This document shows, in pieces, positions 39,329 to 48,014 of a DNA stretch of 58,255 bases. Below the pieces are notes generated by a model that was not told the origin of the DNA, did not search any database, and saw nothing but the letters and a program-made list of their open reading frames with translations. The DNA is from Parvibaculum sp. (lineage in GTDB: Bacteria > Pseudomonadota > Alphaproteobacteria > Parvibaculales > Parvibaculaceae). Each line of letters opens with the position of its first letter. Positions within the stretch are counted from its first letter, which is position 1. The position numbers were made by a program, and so were the translations under genes. The stretch spans positions 1 to 58,255 of the forward strand of contig JAHBYL010000017.1 in assembly GCA_019635955.1 (NCBI GenBank), in the 5' to 3' direction.

Positions 39329-40345
39329 ATGACAGACATCGCCTTCATCTCTGCCGGCGTCATCGGCTTTGCAATCCTCATGTATGTGGTGCTGGACGGG
39401 TTCGACCTCGGCGTCGGCATTCTCTTTCCCTTCGCGCCAGACGAGACATCGCGCAATACGATGATCAATTCCGTGGCACCGGTCTGGGATGGCAACGAGA
39501 CTTGGCTCGTGCTGGGCGGTGGCGGGCTGCTCGTCTTCTTCCCCATGGCCTATTCGATCGCCCTGCCCGCCTTCTATATCCCCGTCATGGCGATGCTCTT
39601 CGCTTTGATCTTCCGGGGCGTCACGTTCGAGTTCCGTCATCAGGCGCATACCAGCACCGAGCTCTGGAACCGCTCCTTCTTCTGGGGATCGGTCGTGGCC
39701 GCGTTCGCGCAAGGCGTTCTACTGGGCGCGCTGGTGCAGGGCGTGCATGTGGACGGCGTGCGCTACGCCGGCGGCATGTTCGACTGGCTGACGCCCTTCT
39801 CCATTCTCACCGGGCTCGGCGTCATCGTGGGCTATGGGCTCCTCGGTGCGACATGGCTCATCTACAAGACGGAGGGGAAGACGCAGACCTGGGCGCGGAA
39901 TGCGGCCGTGGTGCTGGGCGGCGGCACGCTCGTCGCCTTGGCGGCGGTCAGCGTGATGACGCCGATGCTGCGGCCCATGATCGCCGAACGCTGGTTCGGT
40001 GGATTGAACATCCTTTATCTCGCGCCCGTTCCCTTCATCACCGGTGCCGTCTTCATCGCATTGTTCTGGTCGATCCTCGCAAAGCGCGAGCTGCTGCCCT
40101 TTCTCTGCGCCATCGGCCTTTTCATGCTCGGATTTTTCGGGATCGCGATCAGCCTCTATCCGAATATCATTCCGCCGTCGCTGACGATCTGGGAAGCGGT
40201 CGCGCCGCGGTCCAGCGTCATGTTCGGTCTTGTCGGCGTCGCCGTCGTATTGCCCATGGTGCTGATCTATACCGTCTATGCCTATAGCGTGTTCCATGGC
40301 AAAGCGAGCGCCGAAGGCGGCTATGCGCATCATGAACATGAGTGA
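39329..40345 (+). CDS. cioB: Cytochrome bd-type (CIO) ubiquinol oxidase subunit II
   Basis: This 338-residue multi-helix protein is the partner of CioA. The N-terminal MYVVLDGFDLGVGILFPF, PVWDGNETWLVLGGGGLL and FRGVTFEFRHQA are diagnostic of CydB/CioB. The ATG follows GGAGGA (39319-39324) 9 bases after the cioA stop. Its last 8 bases overlap a tiny DUF2474 gene. Subunit II does not bind haem but stabilises the complex. Confidence 0.95.
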   Translation: MTDIAFISAGVIGFAILMYVVLDGFDLGVGILFPFAPDETSRNTMINSVAPVWDGNETWLVLGGGGLLVFFPMAYSIALPAFYIPVMAMLFALIFRGVTFEFRHQAHTSTELWNRSFFWGSVVAAFAQGVLLGALVQGVHVDGVRYAGGMFDWLTPFSILTGLGVIVGYGLLGATWLIYKTEGKTQTWARNAAVVLGGGTLVALAAVSVMTPMLRPMIAERWFGGLNILYLAPVPFITGAVFIALFWSILAKRELLPFLCAIGLFMLGFFGIAISLYPNIIPPSLTIWEAVAPRSSVMFGLVGVAVVLPMVLIYTVYAYSVFHGKASAEGGYAHHEHE

Positions 40346-40457
40346 GAAAAAGAACGGCGGAGGAAAACGGCTGCTCTGGTTCGCTGCGATATGGCTCGCC
40401 AGTGTCGCTGGGCTTGCGCTTTTCGCCTATGGCGCGCGGGCGCTGCTCGGTCTCTAG
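40338..40457 (+). CDS. DUF2474 small membrane subunit (CydX-like) of the CIO oxidase
   Basis: This 39-residue protein, below most gene-calling cutoffs, starts at ATG 40338 within the end of cioB and stops at TAG 40455-40457. It has a polar start (MSEKKNGGGKR) and one membrane helix (LLWFAAIWLASVAGLALFAY). DUF2474 proteins are found after cioAB and resemble CydX, the essential 37-residue subunit of E. coli cytochrome bd that keeps the haem site stable. A role as an accessory oxidase subunit is therefore likely. Earlier in-frame ATGs at 40323 and 40332 are possible. Its stop shares CTAG with the convergent regulator. Confidence 0.85.
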   Translation: MSEKKNGGGKRLLWFAAIWLASVAGLALFAYGARALLGL

Positions 40458-41899
40458 CTGCTCTTCACCGGCACACCGAAAGGCGAGATGCCGCGCACAT
40501 GATCCTCGATGGCGAGCCGGTGCTTCAACGGCGGGAAGGCGCGCTGCGAGCAGTCGAGCCTTTCGCAGAGCCGGCAATTGACGCCGATGGGCGTTGCCGC
40601 GCGCTCGTCGTCGAGATCGTAGCCCTGGCTGTAGACGATGCGTCGCGCGTGGGCGATGTCGCAGCCGAGTCCCACCACATACTGGTCGCCCGGCACGCCG
40701 ATGCCGGAGCCTGCGCGGCTTACCGTGCGCGCAATGGAAAAATAGCGCGTGCCATCCTCCATCTGGACGACCTGGCTATAGACCTGCCCGGGCACGCGGA
40801 ACGCGTCATGCACATTCCAGCGCGGGCAGGTGCCGCCGAAACGGGCGAAATGAAACCCCGCAGCGGAAAAGCGCTTCGAGACATTGCCCGCGTTGTCGAC
40901 CCGGATGAGGAAGAAGGGGATGCCGCGTGCGCCGGGCCGTTGCAGCGTGGTCAGGCGGTGGCAGACCTGCTCGAAGCTCGTGCCGAAGCGGCGGCCGAGC
41001 AGGCGCAGATCGTAGCGCGTCGCCTCGGCTGTCTTGTGGAAAGCGGTATAAGGCATGAGGAGCGCCGCGGCGAAATAATTGGCGAGCGCGACACGGCAGA
41101 GGCGTTGCGCTTCCTCGCTGTCGAGGCCGGACGATTCCACGATGTCCTCGATGACGCGGGATTGCTCGAAATAGCCAAGCTGATAGGCAAGCTGGAAGGA
41201 GCGGCCGGGCTGGTCGAGCAGTTCGGATAGGAAGATCGTCTGGCGGTGGCGATCATAGCGCCTGAGCTCATGCGGCATGAGATCGGCCGACGCAACGCGC
41301 GTCGAAACGCCGTGCATGTCGCGGAGCGCCGTGCGAAGCGCCACATAGGGCTCCTCGGAGCCGATGCCGGCGCTCGTGTAGAGCCGCTCGGCGGCATCGT
41401 CGAGCTCCGGGAAGTGATTGTTGCGGCTGTTGATGAAGTCGCGCACATCCTCGAGCGGCAGGCCGGGCGCCTCCGCCCCGTCCAGCATGTCGCGGCCTGC
41501 CAGCTGCTCGGCGAGGATGGAACCGCTGGTGACGCTTTCCTGATAGGCGCGATAGAGGCTGGAGATCGCATCGGCGACGGCGGGGCTCGCCGAGGCAATC
41601 TCACGCAGATCCTGAATGCCGAGACCCGCGTCGCGGAACAAGGGGTCGGAAAAAACCTCGCGGAGCACCGTCAGCGCCTGCGCCTCATCGTCGCCCCCGA
41701 GCGTGCGGAGCTCGACGTCATAGACATCGGCGAGCTTCAGCAGCACCTGAACGGAGACCGGACGCTGGTCCCGCTCGATGAGATTGAGATAGCTTGCCGA
41801 AATGCCGAGATCGGCCGCCATGCGCGCCTGGGTCAGCCCGCGCTCACGGCGGAGCCGCCTAACGCGCTGACCGGCAAAGACTTTTTTCTCCGAGACCAT
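40454..41899 (-). CDS. ScfR/RamB-type XRE regulator of the glyoxylate shunt
   Basis: The 481-residue protein has an N-terminal XRE helix-turn-helix (VRRLRRERGLTQARMAADLG, then SASYLNLIERDQRPVSVQVL), an IrrE/ImmA-like central region, and the DUF2083 C-terminal domain with a Cys cluster (CRLCERLDCSQRAFPPL). This is the short-chain fatty acyl regulator class; RamB represses aceA and aceB in Corynebacterium. It is divergent from aceB-aceA with 214 bases between, strongly suggesting it senses an acetate/acyl-CoA signal and controls the shunt. GGGAGG precedes its ATG. Confidence 0.9.
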   Translation of the reverse strand: MVSEKKVFAGQRVRRLRRERGLTQARMAADLGISASYLNLIERDQRPVSVQVLLKLADVYDVELRTLGGDDEAQALTVLREVFSDPLFRDAGLGIQDLREIASASPAVADAISSLYRAYQESVTSGSILAEQLAGRDMLDGAEAPGLPLEDVRDFINSRNNHFPELDDAAERLYTSAGIGSEEPYVALRTALRDMHGVSTRVASADLMPHELRRYDRHRQTIFLSELLDQPGRSFQLAYQLGYFEQSRVIEDIVESSGLDSEEAQRLCRVALANYFAAALLMPYTAFHKTAEATRYDLRLLGRRFGTSFEQVCHRLTTLQRPGARGIPFFLIRVDNAGNVSKRFSAAGFHFARFGGTCPRWNVHDAFRVPGQVYSQVVQMEDGTRYFSIARTVSRAGSGIGVPGDQYVVGLGCDIAHARRIVYSQGYDLDDERAATPIGVNCRLCERLDCSQRAFPPLKHRLAIEDHVRGISPFGVPVKSS

Positions 41900-41950
41900 G
41901 CGGCGCCTCCCTTGCGGCTGCCTTTGGATAAGGCATCACGGGGGCACTTT

Positions 41951-42022
41951 AATTTACAGAATTTACATTTTCAACAGAATCGCACAGGAATCTTGTGAAG
42001 TTCTTTACTTCAACATTTTCAA
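41951..42022. promoter_or_regulatory. Repeats in the ScfR-aceB divergent promoter region
   Basis: The AT-rich gap holds ACATTTTCAA twice as direct repeats (41965-41974 and 42013-42022, 48 bases apart), TTTACA twice 9 bases apart (41953-41958 and 41962-41967), and the inverted repeat TGAAGT-TCTTT-ACTTCA at 41996-42012. These are good candidates for binding by the ScfR-like regulator, by inference. Confidence 0.5.
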
Positions 42023-42113
42023 TGACTTAGGAAATATTGGACTTTCCGCTGTCGCTTCTGTATGACCGCGCGCAAACGTACCCCGACAAGCGATCCGAAG
42101 GAGGCGAGCGAGC

Positions 42114-43733
42114 ATGAGCAAGGCAGCAGCCACGACCATTGCCGAGGGCATCACCGTCAAAGGCGCCATCAAGCCGGGCTATGAGCGGGTGCTGACGCCG
42201 GAGGCGCTCGGTTTCGCCGCAACGCTGGAGCGCAAGTTCGGCGCCCGCCGCCGCGAGCTTCTCGCCGCCCGGGCAGAGCGTCAGAAGAAGTTCGATGCCG
42301 GCGAACTGCCCGACTTCCTCCCCGAGACGCGCGAGATCCGCGAAGGCGACTGGAAGGTCGCGCCGATCCCGAAGGACCTGCTCGACCGCCGCACCGAAAT
42401 CACGGGCCCGGTCGACAACCGCAAAATGGTCATCAATGCGCTCAATTCCGGCGCGCAGTCCTACATGACCGACTTCGAAGACGCCGCCTCTCCCACCTGG
42501 GACAACATGATCGGCGGCCAGATCAACATGATGGACTACTGGGCCAAGTCCATCGGCTTCACCGACGAGGCGAACGGCAAGCGCTATGACGTCGTCGCGA
42601 AGCCCGCGACGCTCATCGTCCGCCCGCGCGGCTGGCACCTCGAGGAAGCGCATGTCGAGATCGACGGCCAGCCGATGTCCGGCGGCATTTTCGATTTCGC
42701 GCTCTACTTCTTCCACAATGCGAAGAAGCAGATCGCTTCCGGCTCCGGCCCCTATTTCTATCTGCCGAAGATGGAAAGCCACCGGGAAGCAGCCCTCTGG
42801 AACGATATCTTCGTCGATGCGCAGAAGGCTCTCGGCATTCCGAACGGCACGATCAAGGCGACCGTCCTCATCGAGACGCTGCCCGCCGCCTTCGAGATGC
42901 ACGAGATCCTGCATGCGCTGAAGGATCATATTGTCGGCCTCAATTGCGGCCGCTGGGACTATATCTTCAGCTACATCAAGCGGCTCGGGAAGAACCCGAA
43001 CTTCATCCTGCCGGATCGCGCGCAGGTGGTGATGGGCAAGAGCTTCCTCAATGCCTATTCGCTTCTCCTCGTGAAGACCTGCCATGAGCGCGGCGCCTTC
43101 GCGATGGGCGGCATGGCGGCGCAGATTCCCGTGAAGGGCGACGAGGCCGCGAACGAGGCAGCCTTCAACAAGGTGCGCGCCGACAAGGAGCGCGAAGCCA
43201 ATAACGGTCATGACGGCACCTGGGTCGCCCATCCCGATCTCGTGAAAGTCGCGATGGAAATCTTCGGCAAGCTCGAAGGTCCGAACCAGCTCGCCCGCCA
43301 GCGCCAGGACGTGAATGTGGGCCAGAAGGAGCTGCTCGAGCCGCATACCGGCGAGCGCACCGAGGAAGGCATGCGCGAGTGCTGCCGCGTGGGCGTGCAG
43401 TATATCGAAGCCTGGATCAGCGGCCGCGGCGCGGTGCCGCTCTACAATCTGATGGAAGACGCCGCCACGGCGGAAATCAGCCGCACGCAGATCTGGCAGT
43501 GGATCTATCACGGTGCAGCACTCAGCGACGGCCGCAAGGTGACGCCGGAGCTCTTCGAGGAAGTGCTTGCCGACGAAATGAAGACCTTGCGCGAAACGCT
43601 TGGCGAGGAGCGCTGGACTTCGGGTCAATTCGAACAGGCCGTGCGCCTGTTCTCCGAAATGACCACGGCCCGGGAATGCGAGGAGTTCCTGACGCTGCCG
43701 GCCTATCGCCTCATTCTCGAAAACGAAGCCTGA
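42114..43733 (+). CDS. aceB: Malate synthase A
   Basis: AceB condenses glyoxylate and acetyl-CoA to malate. The 539-residue length fits isoform A. Motifs seen include [34 protein letters not shown], and [17 protein letters not shown], with [16 protein letters not shown] before it. ATG 42114 follows GGAGG (42100-42104). It is the first gene of an aceB-aceA operon and is divergent from the ScfR-like regulator. Using isoform A (not G) with isocitrate lyase allows growth on acetate and fatty acids. Confidence 0.96.
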   Translation: MSKAAATTIAEGITVKGAIKPGYERVLTPEALGFAATLERKFGARRRELLAARAERQKKFDAGELPDFLPETREIREGDWKVAPIPKDLLDRRTEITGPVDNRKMVINALNSGAQSYMTDFEDAASPTWDNMIGGQINMMDYWAKSIGFTDEANGKRYDVVAKPATLIVRPRGWHLEEAHVEIDGQPMSGGIFDFALYFFHNAKKQIASGSGPYFYLPKMESHREAALWNDIFVDAQKALGIPNGTIKATVLIETLPAAFEMHEILHALKDHIVGLNCGRWDYIFSYIKRLGKNPNFILPDRAQVVMGKSFLNAYSLLLVKTCHERGAFAMGGMAAQIPVKGDEAANEAAFNKVRADKEREANNGHDGTWVAHPDLVKVAMEIFGKLEGPNQLARQRQDVNVGQKELLEPHTGERTEEGMRECCRVGVQYIEAWISGRGAVPLYNLMEDAATAEISRTQIWQWIYHGAALSDGRKVTPELFEEVLADEMKTLRETLGEERWTSGQFEQAVRLFSEMTTARECEEFLTLPAYRLILENEA

Positions 43734-43767
43734 ACCGAAACCACCCTCCGAAACCGAGGACTGTTCC

Positions 43768-45051
43768 ATGAGCAAGAAGACCTTCTACGACCTGATCCCA
43801 AGCGCGCCGAAGGGCCGCTTCGACAATGTGAAGCGCAACTACAGCGTCGAGGACGTTGAGAAGCTGCGCGGCTCCTTCCCGATCGAGCACACGCTCGCCA
43901 CGCGCGGCGCGAACAAGCTCTGGGACCTGCTGCACACGACCGACTATGTGCACTCGCTCGGCGCTCTCTCGGGCAACCAGGCGATGCAGATGGCGCGCGC
44001 CGGCCTCAAGGCGATCTATCTGTCGGGCTGGCAGGTTGCCGCCGACAACAACACCGCCGGCACGACCTATCCGGACCAGTCGCTCTATCCGGCGAACTCG
44101 GGCCCGGAACTCGCCAAGAAGATCAACCGCACGCTGAAGCGCGCGGATGAGATCGAGCATTCGGAAGGCGGCGCGAAGCGCGACTGGTTCCTGCCGATCG
44201 TGGCCGACGCGGAAGCCGGCTTCGGCGGCCCGCTCAACTGCTTCGAAATCATGAAGGCCTATATCGAAGCGGGCGCCGCCGGCGTCCACTACGAAGACCA
44301 GCTGGCTTCGGAAAAGAAGTGCGGCCATCTCGGCGGCAAGGTGCTGATCCCGACCCGCGCGCATGAGCGCAACCTGAACGCCGCGCGCCTCGGCGCCGAC
44401 GTCATGGGCGTGCCGACCCTCATTATGGCGCGCACCGACGCGGAATCCGCGAACCTGATCACCTCGGACATCGACGAGCGCGACCACGAGTTCATCGATT
44501 TCGACGCCGGCCGCACGGTTGAGGGCTTCTACCGCCTGAAGCCGGGCAAGGGCGTCGATCATTGCATCAAGCGCGGCCTCTCCTTCGCGCCTTATGCCGA
44601 CCTCCTCTGGTGGGAAACCTCGAAGCCGAACCTCGACGACGCCAAGCGCTTCGCCGAAGCGGTGAAGAAGGAATATCCGGACCAGATGCTCGCCTACAAC
44701 TGCTCGCCGTCCTTCAACTGGGAAGCCAATCTCGACAAGGACACGATCGCGAAGTTCCAGAAGGAAATCGCGGCGATGGGCTACAAGTACCAGTTCGTCA
44801 CGCTTGCGGGCTTCCACCAGCTCAACTACGGCATGTTCCAGCTGGCTTCCGGCTACCGCGACCGCGGCATGGGCGCCTACTCCGAACTGCAGCAGGCCGA
44901 GTTCGCCGCCGAGAAGGACGGCTACACCGGTACGCGCCACCAGCGCGAAGTCGGCACGGGTTATTTCGACCTCGTCGCCCTCGCGGCGGGCGGCGGCGAA
45001 AGCTCCACGACGGCGCTTGGCGACTCGACCGAAAGCGCACAGTTCCACTAA
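43768..45051 (+). CDS. aceA: Isocitrate lyase
   Basis: AceA splits isocitrate into succinate and glyoxylate, the entry step of the glyoxylate shunt. The 427-residue product has [32 protein letters not shown] (Mg site), and the catalytic Cys185 in KKCGHLGGK. The gene starts 34 bases after aceB, with GAGGA as SD, and ends before a strong terminator. With the acyl-CoA dehydrogenase in this window it fits growth on two-carbon units from fatty acids. Confidence 0.97.
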   Translation: MSKKTFYDLIPSAPKGRFDNVKRNYSVEDVEKLRGSFPIEHTLATRGANKLWDLLHTTDYVHSLGALSGNQAMQMARAGLKAIYLSGWQVAADNNTAGTTYPDQSLYPANSGPELAKKINRTLKRADEIEHSEGGAKRDWFLPIVADAEAGFGGPLNCFEIMKAYIEAGAAGVHYEDQLASEKKCGHLGGKVLIPTRAHERNLNAARLGADVMGVPTLIMARTDAESANLITSDIDERDHEFIDFDAGRTVEGFYRLKPGKGVDHCIKRGLSFAPYADLLWWETSKPNLDDAKRFAEAVKKEYPDQMLAYNCSPSFNWEANLDKDTIAKFQKEIAAMGYKYQFVTLAGFHQLNYGMFQLASGYRDRGMGAYSELQQAEFAAEKDGYTGTRHQREVGTGYFDLVALAAGGGESSTTALGDSTESAQFH

Positions 45052-45078
45052 GCCTTACCGGAACTGCCTGAAATGCGA

Positions 45079-45110
45079 AGCCGCCGGGGAAACCCGGCGG
45101 CTTTTTGTTT
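45079..45110 (+). terminator. Rho-independent terminator of aceBA
   Basis: A perfect 10-bp GC stem (AGCCGCCGGG at 45079-45088, CCCGGCGGCT at 45093-45102) closes a GAAA tetraloop and runs into TTTTTGTTT. It begins 28 bases after the aceA stop. Confidence 0.92.
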
Positions 45111-45201
45111 GCCCTTCTTCCCTCGTGTGAAAGTGCGGAAGGATAGTCCACCACGATATTCGTCGACTTGGCCGAAGCCGCCCGGTTCAAGCTATCTGCG
45201 T

Positions 45202-46170
45202 CTAGGCGGCGGGGGCCAGCGCGCGCAGGCTGTCTTCGGCGGCCTGCGCGTTCATGCCGCCGAAGCGCGACACGAAGGCAAGATGCCGGATGCCGATGGT
45301 CGCGTAGCGTTCGATCTGCGCTGCCACCTGTTCCGGTGTACCCGCGAGCGCCAGATCGCTGGCGCAAATGTGGCTGTACATCCCGTCCGGGTCCGGCGGC
45401 GCAATACCCGCTGCGGCCTTGAAGAAGTTCAGCATCGCGGGAAGTGCGGTGGCCTTGGCCCCTTCTTCCGTTGCAGCAACATGCGCAAACACGACGACAA
45501 CCGATTCCGCGCTTTCCGCCGCGTGGCCGCCATCGGCGAGCCCGCGCGCATGCGCCGCGTTGCGCGCTTCCACATCGCCAAGCCCCTGCATCACGGGCGA
45601 GACCAGCGTCAGCAGCGAATGCCCTGCCTTGCCTGCCGCATAGGCGCCGTCATTCGTGCCGGTGGCAACATAGATGGGCGGGCGCGGAATCTGCACCGGC
45701 GGCACATTCATGCCCTCGGGCCCGCGCACACCGTCGCTTGCCGCCTGCCATCGCGCGCAGATTTCCGAAAGCCCCGTATCATAGGCGGCCCGCCTGCCCT
45801 CAAAGTCCGCGCCCATGCCCGTGAATTCGGCGGCCTGCGAGCCGGTGCCGACGCCCATGTTGAGACGTCCGCCGGAGAGCACATCGACAAGCGCATAGTC
45901 TTCCGCGATCAGGATGGGATTGCGCATCGGCAGGACGGCAACTGCCGGACCCACGCGCAGTCGCGTCGTTGCCTGCGCGATCGCCGCAAGCACCACGGCC
46001 GGATTAGGCGCCGTGCCCAGCGGCATGAAATGATGCTCGGCGAGCCACAGCGAGTGAAAACCGAGTTCGTCCGCCAGCCGTGCCTGATGAAGCGCGGTGG
46101 CATGGATCTCAGCGACCGTTTCGCCTGTCTCCGCATATTGATCTAGCAACCAGAAAACCGAACGGCGCAT
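45202..46170 (-). CDS. LLM-class flavin-dependent oxidoreductase
   Basis: The 322-residue luciferase-like monooxygenase has the family pattern: ELGFHSLWLAEHHFMP (with the EHHF motif), then TTRLRVGPAVAVLPMRNPI, LIAEDYALVDVLSGGRLNMGVG, and later PRPPIYVATG. Such enzymes use FMNH2 and O2, or F420, to oxidise diverse substrates; no substrate can be named. ATG 46170 was chosen because GGGAGAG lies 6 bases upstream; a TTG at 46185 opens the frame earlier. It follows the small RHH-like gene and may share its promoter. Confidence 0.86.
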   Translation of the reverse strand: MRRSVFWLLDQYAETGETVAEIHATALHQARLADELGFHSLWLAEHHFMPLGTAPNPAVVLAAIAQATTRLRVGPAVAVLPMRNPILIAEDYALVDVLSGGRLNMGVGTGSQAAEFTGMGADFEGRRAAYDTGLSEICARWQAASDGVRGPEGMNVPPVQIPRPPIYVATGTNDGAYAAGKAGHSLLTLVSPVMQGLGDVEARNAAHARGLADGGHAAESAESVVVVFAHVAATEEGAKATALPAMLNFFKAAAGIAPPDPDGMYSHICASDLALAGTPEQVAAQIERYATIGIRHLAFVSRFGGMNAQAAEDSLRALAPAA

Positions 46171-46191
46171 CGCGATCTCTCCCAAAAGTGA

Positions 46192-46461
46192 CTAGTCGTC
46201 GTCCTGCGGATTGCGCTCGACCATGCGGTGGCTGGCGCTCGAGTCCAGGTCGAGGCCGTAGACGCGCTTCAGTTCCTCGATGGCCTTCAGATGTTCCGGC
46301 CGGAATGGAGGCGCCTTGCCCTCGAAAGCATGCAACACAATCCCTTCGAGGAGATCGCCAAGGGAAATGTCGAAGTACTCAGCCAGCCCCTTCAGCACCT
46401 TGAGGAGACGTTTCTCGATCCGAACGCCCGTCTGGACGCGCTCAATAACAGGATTTGACAT
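46192..46461 (-). CDS. Small RHH-like protein, probable autoregulator
   Basis: The 89-residue protein has GVRIEKRLLKVLKGLAEYFDISLGDLLEGI, written here as GVRIEKRLLKVLKGLAEYF and DISLGDLLEGI, a layout like a ribbon-helix-helix DNA-binding fold (short beta strand, then two helices). The C-terminal part is polar. The DNA-binding role is inferred. Upstream on the same strand lie TTGACG and TACATA promoter boxes with a palindrome between them, a layout suited to autorepression. There is no SD; the predicted transcript starts at the ATG. The LLM oxidoreductase follows 21 bases downstream. Confidence 0.65.
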   Translation of the reverse strand: MSNPVIERVQTGVRIEKRLLKVLKGLAEYFDISLGDLLEGIVLHAFEGKAPPFRPEHLKAIEELKRVYGLDLDSSASHRMVERNPQDDD

Positions 46462-46468
46462 GGCAATT

Positions 46469-46497
46469 TATGTATCTTGGTACCTTGATAACGTCAA
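46469..46497 (-). promoter_or_regulatory. Promoter with embedded palindrome for the RHH-like gene
   Basis: On the minus strand, TTGACG (complement of 46492-46497) and TACATA (complement of 46469-46474) are 17 bases apart. The near-palindrome TATC-NN-GGTACC-NN-GATA at 46473-46490 fills the spacer. Expected transcription start is near 46462, one base before the ATG. Confidence 0.6.
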
Positions 46498-46524
46498 GTG
46501 AAGTTAGGCACTCTCTCCAAATAC

Positions 46525-46555
46525 GAAAAAGGCCGCAAGATTGCTCCGCGGCCTT
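46525..46555 (-). terminator. Rho-independent terminator of the 46579-46974 gene
   Basis: The 8-bp stem AAGGCCGC (46529-46536) and GCGGCCTT (46548-46555) with an 11-base loop runs into a T tract on the minus strand (A run at 46526-46530 on the plus strand). It sits 24 bases after the stop of the membrane-protein gene. Confidence 0.75.
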
Positions 46556-46578
46556 CCGTTTCGGGGTTTGCCGGTATG

Positions 46579-46974
46579 TCAGCCCTCCCGCTTCAGCCTA
46601 AAGAACTGGAGGTCGGCGAAGATGGTGACGGCCAGCGCCTGCGCCACCACGAACGCAATACCAAGCGCCGTCATGCCGAAGGGGTCGAGGACGATGAGGG
46701 CGATGCTGGCGAGCACCCAGAGCGCATTGAGTGCGATCACGGTTTCGACCGCGCCGCCCGCGAGGCGCTCCTTGCGCGACGTAAGGACGAGCGCCGCCAT
46801 CCAGGGCAAGAGCGCGATGCCGACCCAGAAGAGGAAAGCGGCGGGAAGGCCGAGCAGGCCCGAAAGAGGACCCGACGCCGCGAGCAGCAGGACGCCCATG
46901 GCGCCGCTGATGACGCCGTCGGCGAGGACCGCGTGACGAAGTGAAATCGAATTGGCGATTGCTGCGAGTGCCAT
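46579..46974 (-). CDS. Four-helix integral membrane protein, unknown function
   Basis: The 131-residue protein has four hydrophobic helices (about residues 18-38, 43-63, 74-97 and 100-120), with short polar loops (TSRKERLAGG). I do not recognise the family. ATG 46974 is chosen because AAGGAG lies 7 bases upstream; the ATG two codons earlier would overlap that SD. It is divergent from the MmyB-type regulator with 129 bases between, so it may be that regulator's target. Confidence 0.75.
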   Translation of the reverse strand: MALAAIANSISLRHAVLADGVISGAMGVLLLAASGPLSGLLGLPAAFLFWVGIALLPWMAALVLTSRKERLAGGAVETVIALNALWVLASIALIVLDPFGMTALGIAFVVAQALAVTIFADLQFFRLKREG

Positions 46975-47103
46975 ATGCATTCTCCTTGTGCTGGTTCGGC
47001 CGCTCCCCGGCCCTTGTCCGGCAGAATTGGGGATCGGGATGGCCCAAGTCGATTACGCGAGAGGTAATTGCGACGCTTCCCGGGCGGCGGTAGCGTTCAT
47101 CCC

Positions 47104-47895
47104 ATGAACATGCACACACAACCTGTCGGCGAGATGATCCGCGAGTGGCGCCAGCGCCGCCGCATGAGCCAGCTCGCCTTTGCCTGCGAGGCGGAAATCT
47201 CGGCGCGGCATCTGAGCTTCCTCGAGACCGGGCGCTCGCGGCCGAGCCGCGACATGCTGCTCCATCTCGCCGAACGGCTCGACATGCCCTATCGCGAGCG
47301 CAATGCGCTCATGCTCGCGGCGGGCTTTGCGCCGGTCTACTCGGAAACGGGTCTCGACAATCCGGACGCGGCGGCGGCACGGCGCGCGGTCGATCTCGTG
47401 CTGGCCGCGCATGAACCTTTCCCGGCCATTGCCGTCGACCGGCACTGGAATCTGGTGGCGGGCAATGCAGCGCTGCCGCTCTTCCTCTCCGGCGTTCCGG
47501 AGGAGCTCCTTCAGCCGCCCATCAATGTGTTGCGCCTCAGCCTTCATCCGCAGGGGCTTGGCGGGCGCATCGAAAATCTCGGCGAATGGTGCGCGCATGT
47601 CTTCGAGCGGCTGCAGCGCCAGATCGATCTCACCAATGATGAGGGGCTGACCGCACTCCTTGCAGAACTGAAGCGTTTTCCCGGCGCGGCTATGGCCCAT
47701 GAAGGTTTCGGCTCGGAATTCGGCGGCCTCATCGTGCCGCTGAAAATCCGCACGGAGGTGGGCACGCTCAGCTTCTTTACCGCCACCACCGTTTTCGGCA
47801 CGGCGGTCGACATCACCTTTTCGGAACTCGTGATCGAGACATTCATGCCGGGCGATGAATTCACCGCCGCGACCGTCAGGGCGATGATGGCATGA
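47104..47895 (+). CDS. MmyB-type XRE family transcriptional regulator
   Basis: The 263-residue protein has an N-terminal XRE helix-turn-helix (IREWRQRRRMSQLAFACEAE, then SARHLSFLETGRSRPSRDML) and a C-terminal MmyB-like ligand-binding domain (PFPAIAVDRHWNLVAGNAA; LSFFTATTVFGTAVDIT), a PAS-like fold that binds fatty acids in known homologs. It is divergent from the membrane-protein gene. ATG 47104 follows the poor GGCGGT; the frame is open 12 codons further. The ligand is unknown. Confidence 0.88.
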   Translation: MNMHTQPVGEMIREWRQRRRMSQLAFACEAEISARHLSFLETGRSRPSRDMLLHLAERLDMPYRERNALMLAAGFAPVYSETGLDNPDAAAARRAVDLVLAAHEPFPAIAVDRHWNLVAGNAALPLFLSGVPEELLQPPINVLRLSLHPQGLGGRIENLGEWCAHVFERLQRQIDLTNDEGLTALLAELKRFPGAAMAHEGFGSEFGGLIVPLKIRTEVGTLSFFTATTVFGTAVDITFSELVIETFMPGDEFTAATVRAMMA

Positions 47896-47940
47896 CGGTC
47901 GCAGGACGGGGATAAGTCATGCGGCGCGCGGAACAAATGG

Positions 47941-47969
47941 AAAGGGCGGTTCCTTGCGAACCGCCCTTT
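47941..47969. terminator. Bidirectional terminator between the MmyB-type regulator and the monooxygenase
   Basis: A perfect 12-bp stem (AAAGGGCGGTTC at 47941-47952, GAACCGCCCTTT at 47958-47969) with a 5-base loop lies between two convergent genes. The A/T ends give short T tracts in both directions. Confidence 0.85.
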
Positions 47970-48014
47970 GTCCGTCATGCGGAAAAGAAATTATCCCGCC
48001 TTGTCTGCTCTTGC

